Source of the DNA: Methanobacterium sp. SMA-27
GTDB taxonomy: Archaea; Methanobacteriota; Methanobacteria; Methanobacteriales; Methanobacteriaceae
DNA: 64,000 nucleotides
Reading direction: 5' to 3'
NCBI RefSeq assembly: GCF_000744455.1
Contig: NZ_JQLY01000001.1
Coordinates: 1,736,001 to 1,800,000, forward strand
In this document: positions 54,040 to 63,904 of the stretch, one piece after another
Layout of the letters: every line of letters begins with the position of its first letter
How positions within the stretch are numbered: position 1 is the stretch's first letter
The notes under the pieces: model-generated
Told to the model about the DNA's origin: nothing
Seen by the model: only the letters and a program-made list of their open reading frames with translations
Databases searched by the model: none
Translations under genes and position numbers: made by a program

Positions 54040-55890
54040 CTATTTTTTTATCCCTATTGCTTTTTCAGGGCAAATTTGTACGCATACATTGCATTTATTG
54101 CATATCTGAGGGTCAATATGAATTGAACCATCTTCATCAGTATATATAGCTGTACATGCAAATTCTGTGACACATTTAGCACATGAATCACATTTATTCT
54201 GTTTCACTTCAAGGCTGAGGTCACTCTTTCTTACTCTCTTAATTAGCATGCATGGATATCTGGATATTACAACTGCAACACCATTGAATTCCAGTGCCTC
54301 TTTAAACGTTTCCTGAGACTTTTTAACGTTTAATGGATTTATTAATCTTAAAAATTCAACCCCTGTAGCTTTTACTATTTCTTCAATTGAAATTTCAGGA
54401 GCTTCCCCTCCCATACCATCGACAGGCAGACCCGGATGCGGTTGGCCTCCTGTCATTGCAGTTGTTCTGTTATCCAAAATAACCAGAACAAATCTGTTTT
54501 TATTATGAACTGCATTTATGAGCGGAGGTATTCCTGCATGGAAAAAAGTTGAATCACCAATAAAACTCACAACATTTTGATCTGTTGCCTTTGAAAATCC
54601 ACAACTAGTTCCAATAGAAGAACCCATGGAAAGCAAATAATCAGCTGAATTATATGGTGAAGCCACTCCAAGCGTATAACAACCAATATCAGTTGGATAA
54701 ATCACATTTTCTAGACTAAGTTCTGCAACTGCTTTTTTAACAGAATAATATGCTGCCCTATGGGGACATCCAGGACAAAGAGTAGGTTGACGTTCGGGAA
54801 TGGCAATTTCACTCACATTTGCATTGTATATATTCAAATTGATATCAATAACTTTGTTCAAAGCATTAAGAACAATGTTTGGGCTGTACTCATATATCAT
54901 TGGCAATGTACCATCCAGTTTGCCATGAATATTTTTTTTAAGCCCATTTTGCCCTATAATTGACAGTACTTCCTTTTCCATTATGGGATCAACCTCTTCA
55001 ACAATAATTACTGTTTCAAGGTCTTTAATGAAATCCAGTACAAGTTGATCTGGAAATGGGTACGATAATGTTATCTTCAAAACATTAATTTCAAGCTGGT
55101 TCTCCTCAACAGCATCCATAACATAATTAAATGCACTTCCACTTGAAATTACACCTACTTTTCCATTTTTATTAACAATTGTGTTCAATGGAGAGTTGTT
55201 TGTAATATTCTTTAGTTTTTCCATTTTTTCCACAAGAATTTTATGCATCAGCATTGCTGTGGAAGGTACAGGAACAAATCTTTTGGGATCCCTTTTGAAA
55301 AAACCCTTTTTGGGTTTATCTACATTAGTACCTGTTTTAACTACTCCCCTCATATGAGAAACCCGTGTTGTAGTCCTCATAAGTACTGGCAATTTAAATT
55401 CTTCAGATAACTCATAGCTGTATTTCATAAGATCCTTTATTTCCTGTGGATTTGAAGGTTCAACCATTGGGATATTTGCAAGTCTTGCATAGTGCCGGTT
55501 ATCTTGTTCATTCTGTGATGAAAACATTGATGGATCATCTGCAGATAAAATAACCATACCTCCCTCAACACTTGTATATGCCACACTCATAAAGGAATCT
55601 GATGCAACATTTAAACCAACATGTTTCATGAAGGTAAAGGATCTTACACCTGAAGCTGCTGCAGCTGCAGCAACTTCTAGAGCTACCTTTTCATTAGTCG
55701 AAAATTCAAAATATATTCCTGCATCGGTTGCAATCTTAGAAAACACATCTCCAATCTCTGATGAAGGAGTACCAGGATAAGTGGATGCTAATCCAACCCC
55801 TGCTTCTATTGCACCTCTTACAGTTGCTTCATTTCCGAGCAAGAATAAATTTTCATTTTCGCTTGCTGTTAAAATTTCTTTTATATCCAT
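54040..55890 (-). CDS. iorA: indolepyruvate:ferredoxin oxidoreductase, alpha subunit
   Basis: About 616 residues. ASTYPGTPSSEIGDVFSKIA opens the PFOR domain, CPGCPHRAAYYSVKKAV and FIGDSTFFHAGIPPLINAVH with NRTTAMTGGQPHPG bind TPP and Mg, and two C-terminal [4Fe-4S] motifs follow (CDSCAKCVTEFAC; CNKCNVCVQICPEKA). In methanogens IOR works in reductive carboxylation of aryl-acetyl-CoA to arylpyruvate for aromatic amino acid synthesis. GTGATC lies before the chosen ATG. Convergent with paaK across the IS remnant. Confidence 0.93.
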   Translation of the reverse strand: MDIKEILTASENENLFLLGNEATVRGAIEAGVGLASTYPGTPSSEIGDVFSKIATDAGIYFEFSTNEKVALEVAAAAAASGVRSFTFMKHVGLNVASDSFMSVAYTSVEGGMVILSADDPSMFSSQNEQDNRHYARLANIPMVEPSNPQEIKDLMKYSYELSEEFKLPVLMRTTTRVSHMRGVVKTGTNVDKPKKGFFKRDPKRFVPVPSTAMLMHKILVEKMEKLKNITNNSPLNTIVNKNGKVGVISSGSAFNYVMDAVEENQLEINVLKITLSYPFPDQLVLDFIKDLETVIIVEEVDPIMEKEVLSIIGQNGLKKNIHGKLDGTLPMIYEYSPNIVLNALNKVIDINLNIYNANVSEIAIPERQPTLCPGCPHRAAYYSVKKAVAELSLENVIYPTDIGCYTLGVASPYNSADYLLSMGSSIGTSCGFSKATDQNVVSFIGDSTFFHAGIPPLINAVHNKNRFVLVILDNRTTAMTGGQPHPGLPVDGMGGEAPEISIEEIVKATGVEFLRLINPLNVKKSQETFKEALEFNGVAVVISRYPCMLIKRVRKSDLSLEVKQNKCDSCAKCVTEFACTAIYTDEDGSIHIDPQICNKCNVCVQICPEKAIGIKK

Positions 55891-56153
55891 GACGATCACT
55901 TAAAATTAAAATCTTTATATTTCTGATATAGCTTTTATTATTTAAATGAATAAACAAATTATGTAAATTATTAATTTCTAATTATTTAATTAAACAATAG
56001 TTCCATTTCACATTATTGATATGTAACACAAGAATATATTTGTTTATCAATCCTTCTGCAGGTTTTAAAATTAAATATTTCTTGATCAATTAATTAATTT
56101 AAAATCATAGTTCTAAGTAATAATACTCATTAAAAATAGTTATGGACATATAA

Positions 56154-56726
56154 ATGATTAAAAAAGCCAAGATCCAAGATATGGAAGTTGAATATGAAGT
56201 TATCCATAGAAAAGTTAAATACGCTAGATTAGAAATTAAAACTGATAAATTGAGGATTATAATGCCTTTAAATTATAATAAAGATGAAGAAATTATAAAA
56301 AAACATGAAAATTGGATATATAAAAAGTTAAGCCGTATAAAAGCATCCCAAGAAGAGGCAAATAATAAAGAACTAAACTTTTTCATGACCGAACCAGAAT
56401 TCAGAGAGATTGTTTTGTTATTTGTTAAAAATTTATCCAATAATTTGAATGTAAAGGTTAATAAAGTATATTTCAAGAAGATGAAAACTCGATGGGGAAG
56501 CTGTAGCTCAAAAAAGAATGTTAACATAAACATTTATTTGATGCATCTCCCCATTTATCTTATAGAATATGTAATATTCCATGAATTAACCCATCTAGTT
56601 GAAATGGGACATAACAGAAGATTTTGGAGCATAATATCCACAAAATATCCTGATTACAAAAAACAGGAACACGAACTATTAATTTATTGGCTTCTAGTAA
56701 GAAAACTCATTGATACAGAACATTGA
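56154..56726 (+). CDS. YgjP-like zinc metallopeptidase (DUF45/SprT-like)
   Basis: 190 residues. VIFHELTHLVEMGHNRRFWS is the HExxH-x(n)-H motif, and KKMKTRWGSCSSKKNVNIN the conserved WGSC-type stretch of the YgjP family. N-terminal basic residues could contact DNA or partners. Often beside restriction systems, but here alone. Biological target unknown. Confidence 0.85.
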   Translation: MIKKAKIQDMEVEYEVIHRKVKYARLEIKTDKLRIIMPLNYNKDEEIIKKHENWIYKKLSRIKASQEEANNKELNFFMTEPEFREIVLLFVKNLSNNLNVKVNKVYFKKMKTRWGSCSSKKNVNINIYLMHLPIYLIEYVIFHELTHLVEMGHNRRFWSIISTKYPDYKKQEHELLIYWLLVRKLIDTEH

Positions 56727-56923
56727 ATCAATAAACATTTTGGAGAATATATTATCACTACTTATAAATTATTTATAATATATGAACCAATATCTAACCA
56801 TCTAACGTAAATGAAATTTATTCATTCAGAAAGGTTAAATGATTTAATAATAAGAATTAATGAGCTTTTAATTTAAATAAATCTTTTTTAATTAGATTTT
56901 TAGTAAAAAAATTGGAGATAGAA

Positions 56924-58480
56924 ATGTTAAAGGTTAATGTTCTGAGGCAAGACCCAGACATGGGTGAAAAACCTCATTTAGAAAGTTATAGTGTTCCTGA
57001 AAATGATAAGATGAAAATTCTGGATGCGCTGAATTATATCAACACAGAGTACAATGCAGATATAGCCTACAGATGCTCTTGCAGAGCAGGTCAATGTGGA
57101 TCATGTGCTTTGAAAATGAATGGGAACGTGGTTTTAGCTTGCAAAGCCGAAATAACAAATAATGCAATTATTGAACCACTTGACTTTGATGTGATCAAAG
57201 ATTTGGTTGTTGACAGGTCCAAATTTGATAAAAAAGTTGGAAAATTGGATCTTTATTTAGAAGGTGAATGTAAAAATCAGGATTGTCCTGCTGTAATAAA
57301 TCCTGAAGAATATGCAGACACAAAAAAGATTAGAAGCTGTATTGAATGTTTATCTTGTATATCCGCATGTCCGGTAGTAAACGAAACATCGGAATTTGCA
57401 GGTCCATACTTCATGCGATACATTTCCAAATTTGCAATGGATCCAAGAGACTGCGCAGATCGTGCTAGTGAAGGGTTTGACGAAGGACTTTATTGTTGTA
57501 CATCTTGTGGAAAATGTGCAGAAGTCTGTCCAAAGGAAATAAACACCTTTGGATCCGCCATTGAAAAATTGAGAGCAATTGCATGCCAAGAAGATGTAGG
57601 TCCTCTACCTATTCACAAAGAGGTTATGGAGCTCATAAAAAAAACAGGCCGCTCAGTTGAACCACTTGGCAAAGGAACCATGGGAAAAGGGTTTATAAAA
57701 GCTGTTTCAGAGGGCAAAATAGATATCGCGAACAGTAAACAATCGGGAATAACTAATGAATCCAATTCAGAATCTAAAACAAAAAAACCAAAAGTAGCAT
57801 TTTTCACAGGTTGTATGGTTGATTATAAGATTCCAGAGATAAGAGTTGCATTTCTGAAAGTGTTGGAAGACAACGATATAGATGTTATTGTTCCAGAAGA
57901 TCAAGTGTGTTGTGGTTCACCATTACTTAGAACTGGACAGACAGATCTGGTTTCTGATCTTGTTAAGAAAAACGAGGAAGTCTTCAAAGACTACGATACC
58001 ATAGTTACAGTATGTGCTGGATGCGGTTCAACCCTTAAAAATGACTATCCAAAATATGGAGTTAATCTGAATGTGGTGGATATTAGTGAATTTTTAGCTG
58101 AAAGATTAAACACAGCAGATATGAAACCAGTTAACATGCGAGTAACATACCATGACCCATGCCATCTTGTTAGAGGGCAAGGAATAAGTAAAGAACCTCG
58201 AGAAATACTTAAAAAGATTAAAGGGCTTGAATTTGTAGAAATGGAATTTCCTGACCAGTGCTGTGGTGCAGGTGGAGGTGTAAGGGCCGGAAAACCTGAA
58301 ATAGCAGCCGGGCTTGGTAAAAAAAAGGTTGATATGGTTAAAGACTTGGGTGTAGATGCAGTTATTACCATATGTCCATTCTGTGAATACAATATCAGAG
58401 ATAGTTTAGAGAAAGCCGGAATAGAAAATGTAAAGGTAATGAATATTCTGAAGCTTCTTGAAATGGCCTATGATTGTTAA
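56924..58480 (+). CDS. tfrB: thiol:fumarate reductase (CoM/CoB) subunit B
   Basis: About 518 residues from the ATG after GGAGATAGAA. The frame is open to a TTG. N-terminal [2Fe-2S] ferredoxin (CSCRAGQCGSC), two [4Fe-4S] motifs (CIECLSCISACPV; CTSCGKCAEVCPK), then two HdrB-like CCG domains (CCGSPLLRTG; CCGAGGGVRAG, CPFCEYN). It oxidises CoM-SH and CoB-SH to the heterodisulfide and passes electrons to TfrA for fumarate reduction to succinate. TfrA is not nearby, which is the usual arrangement. Confidence 0.93.
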   Translation: MLKVNVLRQDPDMGEKPHLESYSVPENDKMKILDALNYINTEYNADIAYRCSCRAGQCGSCALKMNGNVVLACKAEITNNAIIEPLDFDVIKDLVVDRSKFDKKVGKLDLYLEGECKNQDCPAVINPEEYADTKKIRSCIECLSCISACPVVNETSEFAGPYFMRYISKFAMDPRDCADRASEGFDEGLYCCTSCGKCAEVCPKEINTFGSAIEKLRAIACQEDVGPLPIHKEVMELIKKTGRSVEPLGKGTMGKGFIKAVSEGKIDIANSKQSGITNESNSESKTKKPKVAFFTGCMVDYKIPEIRVAFLKVLEDNDIDVIVPEDQVCCGSPLLRTGQTDLVSDLVKKNEEVFKDYDTIVTVCAGCGSTLKNDYPKYGVNLNVVDISEFLAERLNTADMKPVNMRVTYHDPCHLVRGQGISKEPREILKKIKGLEFVEMEFPDQCCGAGGGVRAGKPEIAAGLGKKKVDMVKDLGVDAVITICPFCEYNIRDSLEKAGIENVKVMNILKLLEMAYDC

Positions 58481-58525
58481 ATTAATGAATTAAAGTATTT
58501 TAACCTAAAAATTTAAGTGAAAAAT

Positions 58526-59245
58526 ATGATTTACGTTGTTTTTGTTGAACCTGAATCTCCTGGAAATATTGGTTTTCTTGCAAGGACCATGAAAAATTTT
58601 GGATTAACAAATTTAGTCCTTATAAATCCATGTGAATTAAAAAATGAAAGTTACTTTCAAGCAATGCATGCAAGAGATGTTGTAAGCAACTCGGTAACGT
58701 ATGATTCGCTTGAAAATTTTTTAATGGATGCTAAAATTGACTCGGCTGTTGGGACTACAGGTACTGCAGGTGGAAGTTATAATGTAGCCAGAATTGCTGT
58801 AAGTCCAGAACAACTTGCAGATTCAATTAACTACCAAGGTAATGTGGCTTTAATCTTCGGTAGAGAAGGTAATGGGCTTTCAAATCAAGAAATTAAGCTG
58901 TGTGATGTGATTGTAAGTATTCCTACCCATGATTATTACCCCATACTTAACATAACCCATGCCGCAGCCATCATATTTTATGAAATGTTTAAGAGAGAAA
59001 AGTCTTATCCTGTTGATGGGCTTGAAGCTGCAACAAAAGCTGAAAAAGAGAGCTTGATGATATACATGGATGATATAATCCAAAAATTAGGTTACCCCAC
59101 TCATAAAAGCAAAAATGCATCTCTGGTATTTAAACGAATTATTGAAAGAGCATTTATATCTGGAAGAGAAGCTCATACCTTGAAAGGAACTTTAAGGAGA
59201 ATAAACGCACGCATAAAAGAAAAAGGAAATGAAGGTGAAAAATAA
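58526..59245 (+). CDS. TrmJ-like SPOUT RNA methyltransferase
   Basis: 239 residues from MIYVVFVEPESPGNIGFLAR. The frame is open to 58517. NIGFLARTMKNFGL, IFGREGNGLSNQEIKL and LNITHAAAIIFYEMF are SPOUT motifs 1-3 with the trefoil knot. TrmJ methylates the 2'-hydroxyl of position 32 of tRNA. A C-terminal extension of about 80 residues is as in TrmJ. First of a close run with DUF1512 and dcd (1-bp overlap at 59245). Confidence 0.87.
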   Translation: MIYVVFVEPESPGNIGFLARTMKNFGLTNLVLINPCELKNESYFQAMHARDVVSNSVTYDSLENFLMDAKIDSAVGTTGTAGGSYNVARIAVSPEQLADSINYQGNVALIFGREGNGLSNQEIKLCDVIVSIPTHDYYPILNITHAAAIIFYEMFKREKSYPVDGLEAATKAEKESLMIYMDDIIQKLGYPTHKSKNASLVFKRIIERAFISGREAHTLKGTLRRINARIKEKGNEGEK

Positions 59246-60393
59246 TGTTCCTTGGAATTACCCCCTTTGATATAATCATGATAGTGGTCATAATACTACT
59301 GATAATAATGATTCCAATTCTACTTAAAATGAGAATAAATTCTTCAATCTCACGTTACACATTTGAACTTGAAGCAATGGTCAAAGAATCCAAAAAAACA
59401 TTGGTAAAAATATGTGTGGAAAATGGAAATCCAATAAATGATCCAAGTGATGCCGTTGATAATTTCATGGAATTTTTTATTGTCCCTCCTGTTGCACTTG
59501 ATCCTGCAGGTATAATGGATAAATTTGAATCAATTATGGATTTAGGCGAAGAACGATTTAAACAAATGACCAAAACAATTGCACCTCATGCAGACGATGA
59601 ATGGAGATCAAATATAATCATGACGCTCAAAGCAACACTGGGTATAAATGGCGTTGCAAAGATGGTTAGACACAATCTTGAGCTTTCAAAAAAAACAGGT
59701 AATCTTCAAATACTTCTAATGCTTCAGATGAGCCTTCCACTCATCATGAGATTGGTTAAAGCTCAGTATGAAGGTGCAAATGCATTTTCAGAAGGAAAAC
59801 CTGTTGGAGATGGTATAGGTCCGTTGGTAACAGGAATGCTCTTAAAGGATCTTCCAGAAAATGAACTTAATTATATTGAAGACGATCTTATTGTTGGTGA
59901 ACTAAACATATACAATAGGAATATTGTTGTAATGCGTGCCAAAGGTCCGGGTGCAAGAGTTGGTAAAATTGGGAAAAATGTTACATCAATTATGGAAGAG
60001 AGGAATATTAAAAGATTAATTACTGTTGATGCTGCTCAAAAACTTGAAGGAGAAGAAACTGGATCTGTTGCAGAAGGAATTGGTGTTGTGATAGGTGGGC
60101 TTGGAGTTGACAAGTGGCTTATAGAGGAGCAGATGGTGAAAAAGGATCTTCAAGTAGATGCAATTATTGTTAAGATGAGTCCTGAAGAAGCCATGTACCA
60201 GATGTCCAAGAAAATTCTTGAATCATCTGAAAAAGCTCTTGAAGTTCTTAAAAATTCAATTTTAGAATCTGAAACTGGTTCCAAAATTATGGTACTGGGT
60301 GTTGGAAACAGCTGTGGAATACCCAATACAGTCAAAGATATATCAAAGATAAACATAAAAGAAGATATCAAAAAAGATAAAAGAGGGCAATAA
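59245..60393 (+). CDS. DUF1512 archaeal membrane-anchored protein
   Basis: 382 residues. A single N-terminal span (DIIMIVVIILLIIMIPILL) is followed by a soluble domain with PVALDPAGIMDKFESIMD and GAKMVRHNLELSKK-type helices and a Rossmann-like part near GVVIGGLGVDKWLIEEQ. I recall it as DUF1512, common in Euryarchaeota and without known function. Start and stop overlap or abut the genes on both sides, so it is made with TrmJ and Dcd. Confidence 0.8.
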   Translation: MFLGITPFDIIMIVVIILLIIMIPILLKMRINSSISRYTFELEAMVKESKKTLVKICVENGNPINDPSDAVDNFMEFFIVPPVALDPAGIMDKFESIMDLGEERFKQMTKTIAPHADDEWRSNIIMTLKATLGINGVAKMVRHNLELSKKTGNLQILLMLQMSLPLIMRLVKAQYEGANAFSEGKPVGDGIGPLVTGMLLKDLPENELNYIEDDLIVGELNIYNRNIVVMRAKGPGARVGKIGKNVTSIMEERNIKRLITVDAAQKLEGEETGSVAEGIGVVIGGLGVDKWLIEEQMVKKDLQVDAIIVKMSPEEAMYQMSKKILESSEKALEVLKNSILESETGSKIMVLGVGNSCGIPNTVKDISKINIKEDIKKDKRGQ

Positions 60394-61002
60394 ATGGCCA
60401 TTCTAAGTGATAAAGATATAAAAAAACATATTAAATCTGGAAAAATAGTTATAGAACCATTAAATGAACCAGAAAGACAAATTCAACCATCTTCAGTTGA
60501 TTTAAGGATAGGAAATGAATTTAAAAGCTTCAGAATAATAAGGAAGCCTTGTATCGATCCAATGGACAAATCAGACATTGAAGGTTACATGGAATCATTT
60601 TATATAGAAGAAGGAGAACCATTTATTATTCATCCTGGTGAATTTGCTCTGGCAACGACCTATGAAACTGTTGAACTTCCTGATAACCTTGTTGCGAGGG
60701 TTGAAGGCAGATCATCAATGGGTAGACTCGGAATAACCATGCATGTTACAGCAGGGTACATAGATCCAGGTTTCTGTGGAAAAATTACTCTAGAAATATC
60801 CAACATAGGGAAAATGCCTGTTGCACTATATACGGGTCAGAGAGTTTGTCAAATAGTCTTTGAGACTATGACATCACCAGCAGATAGGCCATACGGACAC
60901 CCTGAGCGAGACAGCAAATATATGAACCAGAGTCGTCCAGTTACAAGTAAAATTAAACACGATTATGAACTTATAAGAGGATCCACCCTAAAAAAGAGTT
61001 AG
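60394..61002 (+). CDS. dcd: dCTP deaminase (possibly bifunctional dCTP deaminase/dUTPase)
   Basis: 202 residues. VEGRSSMGRLGITMHVTAGY and DPGFCGKITLEISN are the trimeric dUTPase/dCTP deaminase core. It supplies dUMP for thymidylate synthesis and, if bifunctional like the methanogen enzyme DCD-DUT, also hydrolyses dUTP. ATG directly follows the DUF1512 stop. Length is typical. Confidence 0.92.
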   Translation: MAILSDKDIKKHIKSGKIVIEPLNEPERQIQPSSVDLRIGNEFKSFRIIRKPCIDPMDKSDIEGYMESFYIEEGEPFIIHPGEFALATTYETVELPDNLVARVEGRSSMGRLGITMHVTAGYIDPGFCGKITLEISNIGKMPVALYTGQRVCQIVFETMTSPADRPYGHPERDSKYMNQSRPVTSKIKHDYELIRGSTLKKS

Positions 61003-61053
61003 GTTCAAGAAATTATTATATTTTTGAAATAAATTTTATTGAGAGGATTTATC

Positions 61054-62775
61054 ATGACAGACAGCAAGGTAATGAACATAGCCAAGAAAAGAGGATTTCT
61101 TTGGTCTTCATTTGAAATATATTCAGGATCAGCAGGTTTCTTTGATTACGGCCCGTTAGGTGCAATACTCAAAAACAACATCATTGAAAAATGGAGAAAC
61201 TACTATATAATACACGAAGGTTTCTATGAAATAGAATCACCAACCATAATGCCTGAGGAAGCACTTAAAGCTTCAGGACATGTTGACCATTTTACTGATC
61301 CCATGACAGAATGTAAAGAATGCATGGAAGTTTACAGGGCAGATCATATAATTGAAGCAGCCATAAATGAAGATGTAGAGGGACTAGAAGATCAGATATT
61401 GACTGAAATGTTATCAGATAACGAAATTAGATGTCCTAAGTGTGGTGGCCCGCTAACACATGTATGGAGCTATAACTTAATGTTTCAAACATTAATAGGT
61501 GCAAAGGGCAAAAAAACAGGTTATATGCGTCCTGAAACTGCACAGGGAATTTTTATTCCATTTAAAAGATTATTAAGGTTTTTCAGGGGAAAACTTCCAT
61601 TTGGAGTAGTTCAAATTGGTAAAGCTTACCGTAATGAAATCTCTCCCCGTCAAGGAGTTATTAGATTGAGGGAATTTACCCAAGCAGAAGCAGAAATATT
61701 TGTTGATCCTTCAAACAAATCCCATCCTCAATTCAATGCCATAGCAGATGATATTCTAACTCTTTTCTCAGCAGAAAATCAGATAAAAAAACAAAATTCA
61801 GAAAGAGTGAATGCTAGAAAGGCTGTTAAAGAAGGATTGATATCCAGTGAAATTTTAACTTATCAATTATGCCTAGCAGCAAGATTTTTATCGGATATAG
61901 GAATTCCATCAGAGGTTATAAGATTCAGACAGCATCTTCCAACCGAAATGGCCCATTATGCAATTGACTGTTGGGATGTTGAAGTGAAAACAGACAGGTT
62001 TGGATGGATCGAAATAATAGGAATAGCCGATCGAACAGATTTTGATCTGAAATCCCATAGCAAACACAGCAACGAAGATCTTAGTGTTTTCATTGAATAC
62101 AATGAACCCAAAACAGTTACTAAACTGGTTGTGAAGCCAAATATGAAGAAATTTGGTCCACTTTTCAAGGCTGATGCACCAAAAATACTCAGTGCATTAG
62201 AAGATTTAAAAGCATCAGATATACAAAAAGCCTTTAAAAATGATGGCATATTCAAAATAAAAATTGATGATAAATCTTATGAATTATCTCCAGAAATTAT
62301 ATCTTTCGAAGAGATTGAAGATATTATTCGGGGTGAAAAGGTTATTCCCCATGTAATTGAACCTTCATATGGAATTGACCGCATAATTTACTCTGTACTC
62401 CTTCATTCATACGCTGAAGATGATGATAGATCATTTTTAAAGTTAGCAAAAGGAATAGCTCCTATTGGAGTTAGTGTTTTTCCACTTTTAAACAATGAAG
62501 ATCTGGTTAAAATAGCACATTCTATAAGGGATGAATTTAGAAATCAAAACATAATATCAGAATATGATGGATCAGGAACAATAGGACGTAGATATGCTCG
62601 TTCTGATGAGATAGGCATACCATTCGCAGTCACTGTTGATCATGAAACTCTTGAGAATAATACAGTGACCATACGAAATAGAGACAACTTGAAACAGACA
62701 AGAATCCCTATAAAAAATATCTACAATATTTTAAAGGATCTTCTTGAGGGAAGACTTGATTTTGAAGATATTTAA
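61054..62775 (+). CDS. glyS: glycyl-tRNA synthetase (archaeal/eukaryotic class II)
   Basis: About 573 residues from MTDSKVMNIAKKRGFLWSSF. GAGAGGATTT lies upstream, and the frame is open to 61039. YGPLGAILKNNIIEKW, MRPETAQGIFIPFKRLLRFF, RNEISPRQGVIRLREFTQAE (motif 2) and PSYGIDRIIYSVL (motif 3) are intact. A zinc-like CPKC is present with a second Cys pair upstream. It charges tRNA-Gly. A T9 run directly follows and could terminate the operon. Confidence 0.95.
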   Translation: MTDSKVMNIAKKRGFLWSSFEIYSGSAGFFDYGPLGAILKNNIIEKWRNYYIIHEGFYEIESPTIMPEEALKASGHVDHFTDPMTECKECMEVYRADHIIEAAINEDVEGLEDQILTEMLSDNEIRCPKCGGPLTHVWSYNLMFQTLIGAKGKKTGYMRPETAQGIFIPFKRLLRFFRGKLPFGVVQIGKAYRNEISPRQGVIRLREFTQAEAEIFVDPSNKSHPQFNAIADDILTLFSAENQIKKQNSERVNARKAVKEGLISSEILTYQLCLAARFLSDIGIPSEVIRFRQHLPTEMAHYAIDCWDVEVKTDRFGWIEIIGIADRTDFDLKSHSKHSNEDLSVFIEYNEPKTVTKLVVKPNMKKFGPLFKADAPKILSALEDLKASDIQKAFKNDGIFKIKIDDKSYELSPEIISFEEIEDIIRGEKVIPHVIEPSYGIDRIIYSVLLHSYAEDDDRSFLKLAKGIAPIGVSVFPLLNNEDLVKIAHSIRDEFRNQNIISEYDGSGTIGRRYARSDEIGIPFAVTVDHETLENNTVTIRNRDNLKQTRIPIKNIYNILKDLLEGRLDFEDI

Positions 62776-63121
62776 TTTTATTTTTTTTTAAATAACAATT
62801 TATTTAATTTATTATCCGAGTTGCAAATAAGAGCCTCTAACTCTCTTTTTTGGAATTAATTTAACAATTTTAATCTTGGTTCGGTCATCATCCCAGTCTT
62901 ATTATTTTTAATGCAATTTCTTTAATATTTGTTAGGTGATACATTCTTACAATTCTTTACATCCCCATTCTCTTCCATTTAAAATTAGGTAAACCATATA
63001 ACCAAATTTATTTGTCTAACAAAAATATTTATATCCTTCTTAAATTGAATACATGATTTATTAATAAAAAAAGCATACAAAATAAATAAAATTCAGAAAT
63101 GCTCTTAAAAGGTGATAATAT
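62776..63121. other. 346-bp intergenic region, glyS terminator and tatD promoter
   Basis: An oligo-T run starting at about 62781 and a weak AGAG/CTCT hairpin with T6 (62831-62851) probably end the glyS transcript. The sequence ATATTTATATCC at 63025-63036 is a TATA candidate for the next gene. No reading frame is seen. Confidence 0.45.
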
Positions 63122-63877
63122 ATGATAGATGCACATATACATGCAGATACAAGACCATATGAAGATTTTGAAAAAATGGCAGTGGCAGGTATTAAAAAGG
63201 CAGTTAGCTGTGCACACGATCCCATGAAAATGAGTACATCCGCAGTTGTTTTGGATCATATACACAGAATTATGGAAAATGACACCCAAAGAGCAGAAAA
63301 GAATGGATTAAAATTGTATGCTGCTGTTGGTCTTCACCCTAGGAGCATATCTTCCGATTACATAAGAGTTATAGAAAAGCTTCCAGAACTGCTTGCTAAT
63401 AAAAATGTTGTGGCACTTGGAGAAATAGGGCTTGAAACTGCATCTGAAATGGAGATAAAAGTGTTTAAACAACAACTGAAAATTGCACAAGATATGGGTA
63501 TAAAAGTTGTTGTTCACACACCCAGAACCAATAAAAAGGATGTAACTAATATAACAGCATCAATAATTGAAGATAATATCGAAACATCCCTTATTCTGCT
63601 TGACCATGTAGACAATTCAATAATAGATAGGGTTAGGAATTTTGAAGGTGTACTTGGAATTACTGTTCAACCTCAAAAAATGACGCCTGAAGAAGCTGTT
63701 ATCTTGATGGATGAATATGGCTATGATAGATTTGTACTGGATAGTGATATGAGTTCATCACCATCAGATCCTTTATCAGTTCCAAAAACAGTTCATAAAC
63801 TTAGACTTGCTGGTGTAAATGAAAAGGATATAAAAAGAGTATCATATACCATTGCATCTGAATTTTTTGATATATAA
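63122..63877 (+). CDS. TatD-like metal-dependent hydrolase
   Basis: 251 residues. MIDAHIHADTRPYEDFEK (HxH), VGLHPRSIS, ALGEIGLETAS (Glu ligand), VVHTPR and FVLDSDMSSSPS (Asp ligand) are the amidohydrolase TIM-barrel ligands of the TatD family. AAAGGTGATAATATATG is a good ribosome site. Possible DNase or hydrolase of unknown substrate. Confidence 0.87.
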   Translation: MIDAHIHADTRPYEDFEKMAVAGIKKAVSCAHDPMKMSTSAVVLDHIHRIMENDTQRAEKNGLKLYAAVGLHPRSISSDYIRVIEKLPELLANKNVVALGEIGLETASEMEIKVFKQQLKIAQDMGIKVVVHTPRTNKKDVTNITASIIEDNIETSLILLDHVDNSIIDRVRNFEGVLGITVQPQKMTPEEAVILMDEYGYDRFVLDSDMSSSPSDPLSVPKTVHKLRLAGVNEKDIKRVSYTIASEFFDI

Positions 63878-63904
63878 TTTATAAAATTTATTAAAATACA
63901 GAAT

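Noticed and set aside
62860..62905. Possible C/D box sRNA on the minus strand (contains GATGATGA)
   Set aside because: No box D (CTGA) or D' is found within the following 60 bases.
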